From: Enhydrobacter aerosaccus | GTDB lineage: Bacteria; Pseudomonadota; Alphaproteobacteria; Reyranellales; Reyranellaceae | DNA: 53,673 nt | Direction: 5' to 3' | Assembly (NCBI GenBank): GCA_903915535.1 | Contig: CAIWTJ010000059.1 | Location: forward strand, 1 to 53,673 | Part shown: positions 16,843 through 25,210 of the stretch, piece by piece | How positions within the stretch are numbered: position 1 is the stretch's first letter | Layout: the number at the start of each line of letters is the position of its first letter | The notes under the pieces: model-generated | Seen by the model: the letters and a program-made list of their open reading frames with translations, nothing else | Databases searched by the model: none | Told to the model about the DNA's origin: nothing | Made by a program: the position numbers and the translations under genes

Positions 16843-18006
16843 ATGGGCTACATGACCGACGAGCGCCGCATGATCCAGGAGACGGCGCGGGCCTTCGCCA
16901 TGAAGGAGGTCCTGCCGGTCGCCAACAAGCTCGATCCCGAGAAGGGCGACATCCCGCGCGAGCTGATCCAGAAGATCGCCGACATGGGCTATTTCGGCAT
17001 CGTCATTCCCGAGCAGTATGGCGGGCTGGGCCTGGGCGTCTTCGAATACTGCCTGGTCGCCGAGGAGCTGGCCCGCGCCTGGATGAGCGTGGCGTCGATC
17101 CTCGCGCGTGGCAACGGATTGAGCGCCGGGCGCGGCATGACCGAGGCGCAGCGTGCCGTGTTCCTGCCGCGTGCCGCGCGCGGCGAGTTTCTGGGCGCGG
17201 CGGCGATGTCGGAACCCAATGTCGGCTCCGACCTCGGCAGCATTTCGTGCCGCGCGAAGAAGGACGGCGACTCGTGGGTCATCAACGGCAACAAGTACTG
17301 GTGCACCTTCGCCGACGGCGCCGACTACATCATGCTGGTCGCCCGCACGTCCGACGCACCCGATCCAAAGCGCAAGCACGTGGGCCTCTCGTCGTTCCTG
17401 ATCGAGAAGCCGCGCGGGACGTTGCCGCCCGGCGTGAAGGGCTCGCCCATTCCCAAGATCGGCTACTTCGGCTGGAAGACCTGGGAGCTCGCGTTCGACA
17501 ATTGCCGGCTGCCGGCCGAGGCGCTGATCGGCGAGGAAGGCAAGGCGTTCTACTACATCTCGGCTGGATTGGAGCGCGCGCGGGCGCATACCGCCGCGCG
17601 CGCGATCGGCCTGGCGCGCGGCGCTCTGGAGGACGCGACGGCCTACGCGCAGGAGCGCCGCCAGTTCGGCCAGGCGATCGGCGATTTCCAGAACACGCGC
17701 TTTCGCCTCGCGCGAATGGCGACCGACATCGAGGCGTCGCGGCAGCTGATGTATTTCGTGTGCGACGAGATCGACCAGAAGCGGCGCTGCGACAAAGAAG
17801 CTGCGATGGTGAAGTTCCACGCCTCGGAGATGGCCGAGCGGGTCACGTCCGATGCCCTGCAGATCTTCGGCGGCGCGGGCTACACGACGCTGCACGCCGT
17901 CGAGCGCTACTGGCGCGACGCCCGCCTCACCAAGATCTTCGAAGGCACGAGCGAGATCCAGCAGCGCATCATCTCCGACCATCTTCTTGGGAAGCAGAAG
18001 TCATGA
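16843..18006 (+). CDS. Acyl-CoA dehydrogenase
   Basis: FAD-dependent alpha,beta-dehydrogenation of an acyl-CoA thioester, with electrons passed to electron-transfer flavoprotein. The 387-residue protein has the normal three domains: a helical N-terminus, a beta domain with AAMSEPNVGSDLGS and the WVINGNKYWCTFA segment, and a C-terminal helical domain with RRQFGQAIGDFQ. Glu367 in IFEGTSEIQ is the expected catalytic base. The chain-length preference is not readable; short or branched chain is likely. The ATG at 16843 starts MGYMTDERR. The stop overlaps the ATG of the DUF3237 gene, so the two are coupled. Confidence 0.9.
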   Translation: MGYMTDERRMIQETARAFAMKEVLPVANKLDPEKGDIPRELIQKIADMGYFGIVIPEQYGGLGLGVFEYCLVAEELARAWMSVASILARGNGLSAGRGMTEAQRAVFLPRAARGEFLGAAAMSEPNVGSDLGSISCRAKKDGDSWVINGNKYWCTFADGADYIMLVARTSDAPDPKRKHVGLSSFLIEKPRGTLPPGVKGSPIPKIGYFGWKTWELAFDNCRLPAEALIGEEGKAFYYISAGLERARAHTAARAIGLARGALEDATAYAQERRQFGQAIGDFQNTRFRLARMATDIEASRQLMYFVCDEIDQKRRCDKEAAMVKFHASEMAERVTSDALQIFGGAGYTTLHAVERYWRDARLTKIFEGTSEIQQRIISDHLLGKQKS

Positions 18007-18485
18007 GCGACGTCGACATTTACCTGACGACACCGCCGAAACTGGCCTTCGCCTTCTCAGTGCGCGTGATCGTGGGGCCGATCCAGGACCTCGGGCAGAC
18101 GGCGCGCGGCCATCGCCGCATCATCGACATTCTGGGCGGCACGGCCGAGGGACCGCGCTTCCAGGGCGAGATACTGCCGGGCGGCGCCGACTGGCAGATC
18201 GTGCGGGGCGACGGCACGATCGAGGTGGTGGCGCGCTACACGATCCGCAGCGCGTCGGGCGCGCTGGTCTATGTGCAGAACGACGGGCTGCGGGTAGCCT
18301 CTCCCGAGATCGTGGCGCGCATGTCGAAGGGCGAGCTCGTGCCGTTCGACAGCTACCGCTTCCGCACGGCGCCACGCTTCGAGACGTCGGAGCCGTCGCT
18401 GAAATGGCTGGAGACCTCGACTTTCGTGGGCGTCGCCGCGCGCACGCCCGACCGGGTCGTGATCGGCTTCCACGAAGTGCTCTAA
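18003..18485 (+). CDS. DUF3237 family protein
   Basis: A 160-residue soluble protein of the DUF3237 family, with the characteristic GGTAEGPRFQGEILPGGADW followed by RYTIRSASGALVYVQNDG and a C-terminal FVGVAARTPDRVVIGFHEV. The fold is a beta barrel in known structures; the biochemical role is undefined. Members often lie beside CoA-ester or aromatic catabolism genes, consistent with the ATGA coupling to the acyl-CoA dehydrogenase. Confidence 0.85.
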   Translation: MSDVDIYLTTPPKLAFAFSVRVIVGPIQDLGQTARGHRRIIDILGGTAEGPRFQGEILPGGADWQIVRGDGTIEVVARYTIRSASGALVYVQNDGLRVASPEIVARMSKGELVPFDSYRFRTAPRFETSEPSLKWLETSTFVGVAARTPDRVVIGFHEVL

Positions 18486-18543
18486 GCGTCGTCTAAGCGT
18501 ATCCGCCTTTCGTTCTATTCATCGTTCAGCAGATCAAGGCAAC

Positions 18544-18659
18544 CACCTCACCCTGAGGAGCGGTCCGTAGGACCGCGTCTCGAAGGGTGGGAACGAGCAC
18601 CGCGTTTGTTGCCCACCCTTCGAGACGCATCGCTCCGCGATGCTCCTCAGGGTGAGGTG
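18544..18659. repeat. Long branched palindromic intergenic repeat
   Basis: Perfect 18-bp outer arms (18544-18561 and 18642-18659) enclose two short side hairpins (GGTCC-GTA-GGACC at 18562-18574 and ATCGC-TCC-GCGAT at 18629-18641) and a perfect 17-bp inner stem (18575-18591 with 18612-18628). The whole can fold as a four-armed cruciform or RNA. It resembles the dispersed CTCACCCTGAGGAG-type intergenic repeats common in alphaproteobacteria. It lies between convergent genes and may terminate both transcripts, though no T-run is present. Confidence 0.75.
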
Positions 18660-18662
18660 ACG

Positions 18663-20567
18663 CTAGCGCTTCTTCTTCGCGACGCTCTCGACGCGCGTGC
18701 GCAGGGTCTTCCAGAAGCCGGGGTCGGGCGAGGCGGCGCGGCTGGCAGCCGACATGCGCGAGTAGACTTCCTTGAGCGCGCGCTTGCGGCCGGCGATCTT
18801 GCGCAGGGTGGCGCCCTCGGTGCCCTTGCCCGGCTCGAGGTTGAGCTCGCGGGTATGGAAGACCTCCAGGCCGGGGCGGTGGCCGATGCTCACGATCGAG
18901 GTCTCGGGCAGGTCCTCGATCAGGAGCTTCATCACGTTTTCCTGGCCGGCCTCGTCGAGCGCCGACGTCGCCTCGTCCATGAAGATCCACTGCGGCTTGT
19001 GGATCAGCGAACGCGCGAAGGAGACGCGCTGCTGCTCGCCGCCCGACAGGATCTGGTCCCAGCGATCGACATCGTCCAGCCGGTCGCGCAGGTGATCGAG
19101 CCCGACCTTGTGCAGCGTCTCCTTCAGGACGTCGTCGGTGATGCCCTCGGGCGCCTTGGGGTAATGCATCGCGTCGCGCAGCGTGCCGAGCGGGAAGTAC
19201 GGCTTCTGCGGCATGAAGGCGATGCTGCCGGTCGGCAGGAAGATCTCGCCTTTGCCCCACGGCCAGATACCCGCCACGGCGCGCATGATCGTGCTCTTGC
19301 CGCCGCCCGACTGTCCGCGGATCAGAACGCGCTCGGGCCGGCCGATCTCGACCTGCGCGTCGGCCACCAGCATCTCGCCGGTCGGCCGCGCCAGGCCCAG
19401 TTCCTTCAGCACCAGCATGTCGACGTCGGTGGGCGGGTGCAGCGTGATGCGCTCGTGGCCCTCGCCGTCGGTGCTTTCCTCGAGGTCGTGCAGCGCGCGG
19501 TGCAGATGCACGACGCGGTCGCACGAGGCGCGCCACTCGGCGAACTTCGAGAAGTTGTCGATCAGCCAGCTGAGCGCCCACTGCACGCTCGAGAAGGCCT
19601 GTGCCGTCTGCATCAGGCCGCCCAGCTGGATCTGGCCGCTGAGGTAGCGCGGCAGGGCCACGATCAGCGGCACGATCGGCGCGAGGTAGGCCAGCGAACT
19701 GGTGAGCAGCGAGAGGTTGCCCTGGCCGCGCGTCTGGCGGTGCCAGGCGGTGCGCAGGTCGAACAGCGAGCCGCGCAGGCGCTCGCGCTCGTCGTCCTCG
19801 CCGCGCAGCAGCGCGATGCTCTCGGCGTGCTCGCGGGCGCGGTTGAGGCCCGAGCGGAAGTCGGCCTCGCGGCTCTGGCGCACGTTGCCGGCCTCGATCA
19901 GGCCGCGGCCGAGCGCATAGGTCAGGATCGAGCCGATCAGCGCGTAGGCCACCGCGGCCCAGACCATGTAGCCCGGCACGTTGAGGTCCATGCCGAAGAG
20001 GTTGACCGGCAGGTTGCCCGACAGCGTCCACAGCACGGTGAGGAAGGTGAAGAGCTGCAGGATGCACTGCAGGATGGACTGCGCGAACTCGCAGGCGAAC
20101 TCGGTCGAGACGCGGATGTCCTCGGCGATGCGGCCGTCGGGATTGTCGACCTCGTCGGCCAGCAGGCCGAGCTGGTACTGGCGACCGGCGTTCAGCCAGC
20201 GCTCGACGGTGGTGCGCGACAGCCAGGTGCGCCAGTAGATCTGCAGGCTGCGCTTGACGTGGAGCTGGATGGCCACGCCGATGCCGGCTGTCACCACGAT
20301 GCCCGCCAGGATCCACAGCAGGTGGAACAGCAGGGCGAGATCCTTCTTCTCCAGGGCGTTGAAGAAGTCGCGGTTCCACAGGTTGAGCCAGAGCTGGATG
20401 CCGACATTGCCGACACCCAGGATGACCATGCCGCCGGTCAGCAGCCAGGCGGCGCCGCGATAACCCGGCGCCGTCCAGTAGCCGCAGGCAATGGCCGCGA
20501 AGTCGCGGACCGTTACGTGATGCGGCGGAGCCGGACTAGTCTCGGAAGCTGGGGTCGGTTCGGTCAA
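18663..20567 (-). CDS. YddA/SbmA-like ABC transporter, fused permease and ATPase
   Basis: A 634-residue half-transporter. The membrane domain (about 40-350) has six helices and the SbmA-like landmarks LNLWNRDFFNALE and NPDGRIAEDIRVSTE. The ATPase domain has Walker A GQSGGGKS at 418-425, signature LSGGEQQR from 507 and Walker B IFMDEA from about 528. It should work as a homodimer, for peptides or a lipid-like cargo; the substrate is unknown. The start is a TTG at 20565-20567 with GAGGAAG just upstream, overlapping the aldolase gene by 32 bp. It is a full-length paralogue of the ATPase-less protein at 7839-8942. Confidence 0.88.
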   Translation of the reverse strand: MTEPTPASETSPAPPHHVTVRDFAAIACGYWTAPGYRGAAWLLTGGMVILGVGNVGIQLWLNLWNRDFFNALEKKDLALLFHLLWILAGIVVTAGIGVAIQLHVKRSLQIYWRTWLSRTTVERWLNAGRQYQLGLLADEVDNPDGRIAEDIRVSTEFACEFAQSILQCILQLFTFLTVLWTLSGNLPVNLFGMDLNVPGYMVWAAVAYALIGSILTYALGRGLIEAGNVRQSREADFRSGLNRAREHAESIALLRGEDDERERLRGSLFDLRTAWHRQTRGQGNLSLLTSSLAYLAPIVPLIVALPRYLSGQIQLGGLMQTAQAFSSVQWALSWLIDNFSKFAEWRASCDRVVHLHRALHDLEESTDGEGHERITLHPPTDVDMLVLKELGLARPTGEMLVADAQVEIGRPERVLIRGQSGGGKSTIMRAVAGIWPWGKGEIFLPTGSIAFMPQKPYFPLGTLRDAMHYPKAPEGITDDVLKETLHKVGLDHLRDRLDDVDRWDQILSGGEQQRVSFARSLIHKPQWIFMDEATSALDEAGQENVMKLLIEDLPETSIVSIGHRPGLEVFHTRELNLEPGKGTEGATLRKIAGRKRALKEVYSRMSAASRAASPDPGFWKTLRTRVESVAKKKR

Positions 20568-21327
20568 GCTTCCTCAGCAGGGCAGGCCAGTCGAGCAGGC
20601 CGAAGGGCCGCCGCGTCTTGGGCTGGTAATTCTGGTATGTCGCCTCGACCACGTCGGCCGGCACGTCGATCAGCTTGGTGTTGCACGACATCGCCGCGAT
20701 CTGCGTCTTGCACGAAAGCTCGAGCCGATGCATCGCGTTGAACGCCTCGGCGATCGTGGCGCCGGTCGTGAGCAGGCCGTGGTTGCGCAGGATCAGCGCG
20801 TTGTTGTCGCCAAGGTCCTTCACCAGCGCCTCGCGCGCGTCGAGGTTCAGCACGACGCCGTCGAAGTCGTGATAGCTGATCTTGGCGAAGCGCATCGAGG
20901 TCTGGGTGTTGGGCAGCAGGCCGCATTCCATCGTCGACACCGCCATGCCGGGCCAGGTGTGCGTGTGGATCACGCAGGCGACCTCGGGCTTGGCCATGTG
21001 GATCGCGCTATGGATCACGAAGCCCGCGCGGTTGACGCCGTAGTCGAGGCCGGGACCGAAGTCGGGCTTGGACAGGATCTTGCCCTCGTGGTCGATCTTG
21101 ATCAGGCTCGAGGCGGTGATCTCTTCGTAGAGCAGGCCGTAGGCGTTGATCAGGAACGCGTCGTGCTCGCCCGGAACGCGCACCGAGACATGGTTCGCGA
21201 TCAGGTCGGACATGCCGTAGAGGTCCATCAGCCGGTAGCAGGCGGCGAGGTCGACGCGCGCCTGCCACTCCTCCGGGGAGACCTTCGAACGCAGATTGCT
21301 GGACGTCTTAAGCGCGTGCACCGACAT
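20536..21327 (-). CDS. Class II aldolase/adducin family protein
   Basis: The 263-residue protein is a zinc-dependent class II aldolase/adducin domain of the kind in fuculose-phosphate aldolase and ribulose-phosphate epimerase. Metal histidines are in VIHTHTWPG and in LRNHGLLT, and ANHVSVRVPGEHDAFLIN forms the phosphate-binding loop. Many close members act as decarboxylases or aldolases on unphosphorylated acids; the substrate here is unknown. The start is set at the ATG 21325-21327, which follows GGGAGCG; a longer reading has no ribosome site. It is followed by, and overlaps, the ABC transporter. Confidence 0.87.
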   Translation of the reverse strand: MSVHALKTSSNLRSKVSPEEWQARVDLAACYRLMDLYGMSDLIANHVSVRVPGEHDAFLINAYGLLYEEITASSLIKIDHEGKILSKPDFGPGLDYGVNRAGFVIHSAIHMAKPEVACVIHTHTWPGMAVSTMECGLLPNTQTSMRFAKISYHDFDGVVLNLDAREALVKDLGDNNALILRNHGLLTTGATIAEAFNAMHRLELSCKTQIAAMSCNTKLIDVPADVVEATYQNYQPKTRRPFGLLDWPALLRKLDRTDPSFRD

Positions 21328-21390
21328 GATACGCTCCCGGAAGGTATTTGGTTCCGGACCGTACCTCTCGACACGCCGCACCGCCAGTAT

Positions 21391-21903
21391 TTAGGCCTTC
21401 TTTCGGGGGTCCTTGGGGTTTCGCGGATCGGGCGGAAGCGGATAGGCGGTGGTCGACTTGATCCGTTCCATGGCGAACCGCGAGGTCACGTTCTTGAGCG
21501 GCATGGTGTCGATTAGTCGCTTATAGAAGGCGTCGTAGGCCTGCATGTTGGGCACCGCGACGCGCAGCATGTAGTCGATGTCGCCCGCCATGCGGTGGAA
21601 TTCCATCACCTCGGGCATCGCCGAAATCGTCGTGGCGAACCTGGCGAGCCACGCCGTGGAATGGTCGCCGGTCTCGATCGAGACGAACACCGAGAGGCCG
21701 ACGCCGATCGACTCAGGGCTGACCAGCGCCACTCTCTTGAGGATGATGCCGGCCTTCTCCAGCCGCTGGATGCGCTTCCAGCACGGGCTTTGCGACAGGC
21801 CGACGCGGTGCGCGATCTCGGCCAGCGAGAGGCTCGCGTCGTCCTGCAGCAGCACGACGATCTTGCGGTCGATCGCATCCATGTCGAGGGGTCCGGAAGC
21901 CAT
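21391..21903 (-). CDS. Lrp/AsnC family transcriptional regulator
   Basis: The 170-residue protein has an N-terminal helix-turn-helix (about 8-60: MDAIDRKIVVLLQDDASLSL, then AHRVGLSQSPCWKRI) and a C-terminal RAM ligand domain (about 65-150) that usually binds an amino acid and builds octamers. The Cys in SQSPCWKR is common in this family. The C-terminus has a Pro/Lys-rich tail. It lies upstream of the aldolase gene on the same strand, 63 bp away, and may control it. Confidence 0.9.
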   Translation of the reverse strand: MASGPLDMDAIDRKIVVLLQDDASLSLAEIAHRVGLSQSPCWKRIQRLEKAGIILKRVALVSPESIGVGLSVFVSIETGDHSTAWLARFATTISAMPEVMEFHRMAGDIDYMLRVAVPNMQAYDAFYKRLIDTMPLKNVTSRFAMERIKSTTAYPLPPDPRNPKDPRKKA

Positions 21904-21912
21904 GGCGCCAGT

Positions 21913-22185
21913 CTAGACCGGCAACTGGTCGAGCTCCACCGGCGTGCCGAGACGCCTCCCGAGCACCCGGGCGAGGTCGTCGACGTCGCCGTCGAGGGGA
22001 CCGGCGTAGTTCACCAGCGAGCGGTCGGCGCCCTCGAACCAGGCCAGCCGCCGTTCGCCGGCCTCGCAGACCAGCGAGCCCACCACCCGGCCGCGCACCG
22101 AGACGGTCCACAGCGCGGGCTCTTCGCCGGCGGCAAGAATGAAGCGCGTGGCGCGGGAAACGAGATCTTGGGCCAAGGTCAGCAT
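21913..22185 (-). CDS. Small hypothetical protein
   Basis: A 90-residue soluble protein with an alternating beta-strand pattern (ALWTVSVRGRVVGSLVCEAGERRLAWFEG) and a conserved-looking acidic end (DGDVDDLARVLGRRLG). Not recognised. The start is ATG at 22183-22185. It ends 9 bp before the Lrp gene on the same strand, so the two probably share a transcript. Confidence 0.65.
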   Translation of the reverse strand: MLTLAQDLVSRATRFILAAGEEPALWTVSVRGRVVGSLVCEAGERRLAWFEGADRSLVNYAGPLDGDVDDLARVLGRRLGTPVELDQLPV

Positions 22186-22277
22186 GCCCCGACACTAGGG
22201 GCGCCCGAGGGTGGGCGGCAATGAAACGCGCCGCCGTATTTGGCCCGCGGCGGAGAACAAAAATCTGCGGCCGGGCC

Positions 22278-23225
22278 TTACTGCAGCAGACCCTTCTCCT
22301 TGTAGAAGCGCATCACGCCGGGCTGCAGCATGTCGGTGCCGGGCAGGCTGGCCAGCGTGTTCTGCACCGTCGACTCGACCAGCAGCCGCGACAGCGTACC
22401 GGCCTTCTCGATGCGATAGAGATCGTTGGCGAGGCGGTAGCCGATGTCGTCGTCGAGCCCGTCGCGCGCCAGCAGGTAGCTCCAGGTGCCGACCGTCTTC
22501 AGCGCATTGGCCTGCCCGCGATAGAGCCCGGCCGGCACGGACATCTCGCGCAGGAACGGATGTTTGGCGAGCACGGTCTTGATCTCCCCGGCGCTGGGCA
22601 CGACGAAGCGCGCGCCGACGTAACCGTTGGCCAGCTCGATGAAGCCCGGCCAGCGCAGCCCCGCGCCCCACAGCGCCGCCGCCCGGCCGTCGATCACCAT
22701 CTTCGCCCCGTCCATGCGGCTCTCCGGATAGAGCGCCTCGAAATCCCTGTCCATGTCGAGGCCCAGTCCGCTCATCAGATAGCTGGCCTGGGTCGCGATG
22801 CCGGACCCCTTCTCGTTCCAAACCACGCGCGCGCCCTTGAGGTCGGTGATCGAGCGGAAGCGGCTGTCGGCGCGGACCGCGAACATGCCGGGCGCGGCAT
22901 ACATCGCCACCACGATCTTGAGCTTGGTCTTCTCCCGGCCGACACCTTCGAACAGTTCGTGCGCCACTTCACCCGACACCATGCCGATGTCGATCTCGCC
23001 GGCCTCGAGCTTCGGCGCGTTCTCCGACGTGCCCTTGGTCGGCACCGCGCGAATCTCGAGGATGGGATCGACCGCGCGCATCGCGTCCATGAAACCGATC
23101 GCGTAGACCATGAAGCTGCCGCCTTCGGAAGCGGTGCCGAACCTCAGGGTTTTCTCCGCCGCACGGGCACGCGTCGCGAGCGCGACCAGCGGCAAGGCGC
23201 CCAGCAATGAACGTCGCCGCATCAT
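22278..23225 (-). CDS. TAXI-family TRAP transporter solute receptor
   Basis: The 315-residue periplasmic protein has a Tat-like signal (MMRRRSLLGALPLVALATRA). The mature start TLRFGTASEGGSFMVYAIGF and the VPTKGTSENAPKLEAGEIDIG region match the TAXI group, which delivers solutes such as glutamate-like or other carboxylates to a fused TRAP membrane protein. No TRAP membrane gene lies nearby. The ATG overlaps the soxA stop (ATGA), so it belongs to the sox operon and is its last gene. A sulfur compound ligand is conceivable from context but not shown. Confidence 0.85.
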   Translation of the reverse strand: MMRRRSLLGALPLVALATRARAAEKTLRFGTASEGGSFMVYAIGFMDAMRAVDPILEIRAVPTKGTSENAPKLEAGEIDIGMVSGEVAHELFEGVGREKTKLKIVVAMYAAPGMFAVRADSRFRSITDLKGARVVWNEKGSGIATQASYLMSGLGLDMDRDFEALYPESRMDGAKMVIDGRAAALWGAGLRWPGFIELANGYVGARFVVPSAGEIKTVLAKHPFLREMSVPAGLYRGQANALKTVGTWSYLLARDGLDDDIGYRLANDLYRIEKAGTLSRLLVESTVQNTLASLPGTDMLQPGVMRFYKEKGLLQ

Positions 23226-23998
23226 GGCCGGATACCGGGCGATTCGATCTTTAATCCCTTTGCGCGATCCATCAAGTACACCTCGAGTGCCAGATACTCC
23301 GCCGAGTCGTACGCGTAGGCCTCGGCGCGCATGCCGATAACACAGTTGCGCAAGCGGCGCTTCAGCGAACCCAGGGTCTGCCACTCCGAGCGATAGACGG
23401 GGTAGGCGGTGGGATGGCCCTGCGGAATGGTGGCGCCGGCCAGCTTCTTGCCGGCGTTGTCGTCGTGGCAGTTGGCGCACGAGAGGTTGAGCTGCCCCTC
23501 GCGTCGCGTGAACAGCGCCTTGCCCAGCTCGCGCACCCTGGCAAGGCGCGGGTCGGCGGGCGGCGCGATCGGCAGGCTGCGCGAGGCGTGCGTCACGTAG
23601 GCGTCGAGGGCCAGCAGGTCCTCGCTTTCGGGCTTCAGCGCCTCGGCCTGCTGCTGGCCGGTGCGGCACAGATTGATGCGGCCTTCGAGATCGACGGGCT
23701 TGTCGGCATCCTTGGGAATCGCCGGATAGCGCGCGGCGACGCCCTTCATGCTCGTGTCCACGGCACCGTGGCAGTCGGCGCAGGCCTTGTTCGCCTTGCC
23801 CGCCGGCTGCTTCCAGAGCACCTCCCCCGCCTTCACGAAGAGCAGGCCGGGATTGGACGTCTCGTCGTCCGCCATCTGCTGCAGGGCCGCGCTCATGTCC
23901 TGGTAGCCGGTGCGGCGTTTGTCGCCACCGCCTTGCGCCGCGGCGAAGGACGCGGCGAACACCAGGACGAGCGTCAGTCCGAAGCCCGGCCGCTTCAT
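23222..23998 (-). CDS. soxA: Diheme sulfur-oxidation cytochrome SoxA
   Basis: SoxA pairs with SoxX to attach thiosulfate oxidatively to the SoxY cysteine in the periplasm. The 258-residue protein has a Sec signal peptide (about 1-22) and two c-type heme sites, Cys73-Cys76-His77 (CADCH) and Cys174-Cys177-His178 (CANCH). Cys111 (NLCRTGQ) is the expected ligand of the first heme, and Cys219 in LRRLRNCVIGMRAEAY-like context is the active-site heme ligand that becomes a persulfide. All key residues are present, so the protein looks active. The start is the ATG at 23996-23998, overlapping the soxZ stop. Confidence 0.93.
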   Translation of the reverse strand: MKRPGFGLTLVLVFAASFAAAQGGGDKRRTGYQDMSAALQQMADDETSNPGLLFVKAGEVLWKQPAGKANKACADCHGAVDTSMKGVAARYPAIPKDADKPVDLEGRINLCRTGQQQAEALKPESEDLLALDAYVTHASRSLPIAPPADPRLARVRELGKALFTRREGQLNLSCANCHDDNAGKKLAGATIPQGHPTAYPVYRSEWQTLGSLKRRLRNCVIGMRAEAYAYDSAEYLALEVYLMDRAKGLKIESPGIRP

Positions 23999-24315
23999 GT
24001 CACGGTGATGATGACCGATTCGGTCACGCGGAAATCCTGGTCGCCCGTCCACAGGAAATCGACCCGTCCGCTCTCGCGGGCGACAGTGAAGAAGGACACG
24101 AACGGATTGGCCGCGATCGCGGGCGAGAAGCTCATCGCGAAGATTTCCTCGCCGTTCCAGCGCGCACTGAATTTCTCGATGATGTTGCGCGGGATGATCG
24201 TGCCGTTGGTGCCGGGCCGGAATCCGGTTTCCATCGGATGCAGGATCAGCGCCTTGATCTCGATCGTGTCGCCACGCCTGGCGGTCTTGGGAGCGTTGAT
24301 GAGGGCGTTGGCCAT
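23995..24315 (-). CDS. soxZ: Sulfur carrier complex protein SoxZ
   Basis: The 106-residue protein is a normal-length SoxZ, the immunoglobulin-like partner that forms the SoxYZ carrier heterodimer. Recognisable parts are the KALILHPMETGFR segment near 22-34 and the C-terminal FLWTGDQDFRVTES. It has no signal peptide and no cysteine, as expected, and is co-exported with SoxY by the Tat pathway. It overlaps soxA by ATGA and lies 1 bp after soxY. Confidence 0.93.
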   Translation of the reverse strand: MANALINAPKTARRGDTIEIKALILHPMETGFRPGTNGTIIPRNIIEKFSARWNGEEIFAMSFSPAIAANPFVSFFTVARESGRVDFLWTGDQDFRVTESVIITVT

Positions 24316-24316
24316 T

Positions 24317-24763
24317 TCAGTTCACGTCCTCGATGCAGGCCGCGATGGTGACGATCACCTCGGCGCTCGCGGTCCAGAACTCGCCACGGCTGGTCTCAGC
24401 GATCGCCACCACCTTCTGCGTGTCGGCGAGCTTGATGCGCGTGCCAACCTGGGCGCGGCCGTTGCGCGGCGTCAGACTCGCACTGAAGACATGGGGCTGC
24501 GGGTTCTTCTCGTTCAGCACGTGGATCGTCTTCACGTAGTCGGCGTCGGTCATCGGGCTCTCGACCGAGACGGTGAGCGGCACGGTGTTGCCGTTCTCGA
24601 TCAGCGGCGGCACGTCGAGCTTCACCCTGCCCACGCGCAGTTCCTTGCCGCCCGTCACTTCCCTGATCAGGTCGGCCAGCGCCTCGGGCGTCGCGCGCGC
24701 GGAGTCGAACGGCAACAGCACCACCGCGGCCGCCCCCAGCAGGAAACTGCGTCTCTCGGCCAC
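24317..24763 (-). CDS. soxY: Sulfur carrier protein SoxY with atypical C-terminus
   Basis: The 148-residue protein has a Tat signal (ERRSFLLGAAAVVLL) and the SoxY fold: KLDVPPLIENGNTVPLTVSV and FSASLTPRNGRAQVGTRIK are family signatures. In classical SoxY the chain ends GGCGG, and that cysteine carries the sulfur substrate on a swinging arm. Here the end reads TIAACIEDVN: a cysteine (Cys143) is kept, but both glycine pairs are gone and five residues follow it. I checked the codons on the minus strand and see no frameshift. Function as a carrier is therefore likely but altered. Confidence 0.9.
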   Translation of the reverse strand: MAERRSFLLGAAAVVLLPFDSARATPEALADLIREVTGGKELRVGRVKLDVPPLIENGNTVPLTVSVESPMTDADYVKTIHVLNEKNPQPHVFSASLTPRNGRAQVGTRIKLADTQKVVAIAETSRGEFWTASAEVIVTIAACIEDVN

Positions 24764-24766
24764 CGG

Positions 24767-25210
24767 CTACTCCTTCAACGTCATGAGATAGGCCACGACA
24801 TCCTCGATCTGATCGGCGCTCAGGATGGTCTTGCCTTCGTAGGCCCTGGCCACCCGCTGCAAGCGGTCGAGCCGATAATAGGGCGGCATGATGGTGTCGG
24901 GAACGAGGCGCGACGGATCCACCAGCCGCATCCGAAGCTGTCCAGGCGTGTTGCGCGCCCCGGCACCGGAAAGGCTGGGCGCGAGATTGCCCTGCAGCGG
25001 CTGCTCCGGGAACGGCCCGCTGTGGCAGAGCAGGCAAAGACCGACCGTGCGATTGGCCACGATGGCGCGGCCCTTCTCGGCGTCGCCGGGCTGGCCGGTG
25101 AGCGAATCGGGAACCGCATCGCCCGCGACCACATAGGTGCGCAGCTCTTGCGCCGAGACGCTGGCGGCCGTCAGGACAAAGGCGAACGCCAGTGACGCGG
25201 CGATCCTCAC
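24767..25210 (-). CDS. soxX: Monoheme cytochrome SoxX
   Basis: The 147-residue protein has a signal peptide (about 1-20) and one heme site, Cys59-Cys62-His63 (CLLCHSG), with Met108 in TIMPPYY as the distal ligand. The LAPSLSGAGARNTPGQLRMR and QIEDVVAYLMTL segments are typical of SoxX. It passes electrons from the SoxA active site onward. The start is a GTG at 25208-25210 overlapping the upstream TGA as GTGA. Confidence 0.9.
   Translation of the reverse strand: MRIAASLAFAFVLTAASVSAQELRTYVVAGDAVPDSLTGQPGDAEKGRAIVANRTVGLCLLCHSGPFPEQPLQGNLAPSLSGAGARNTPGQLRMRLVDPSRLVPDTIMPPYYRLDRLQRVARAYEGKTILSADQIEDVVAYLMTLKE

Noticed and set aside
13870..18006. A very long rightward open frame of 1378 codons covering the MetE-like, MORN, Bug and acyl-CoA dehydrogenase region
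   Set aside because: Only its end (from 16843) is a real gene. The rest is antisense to three well-supported leftward genes and has the Arg/His/Val-rich composition of a GC-rich shadow frame.
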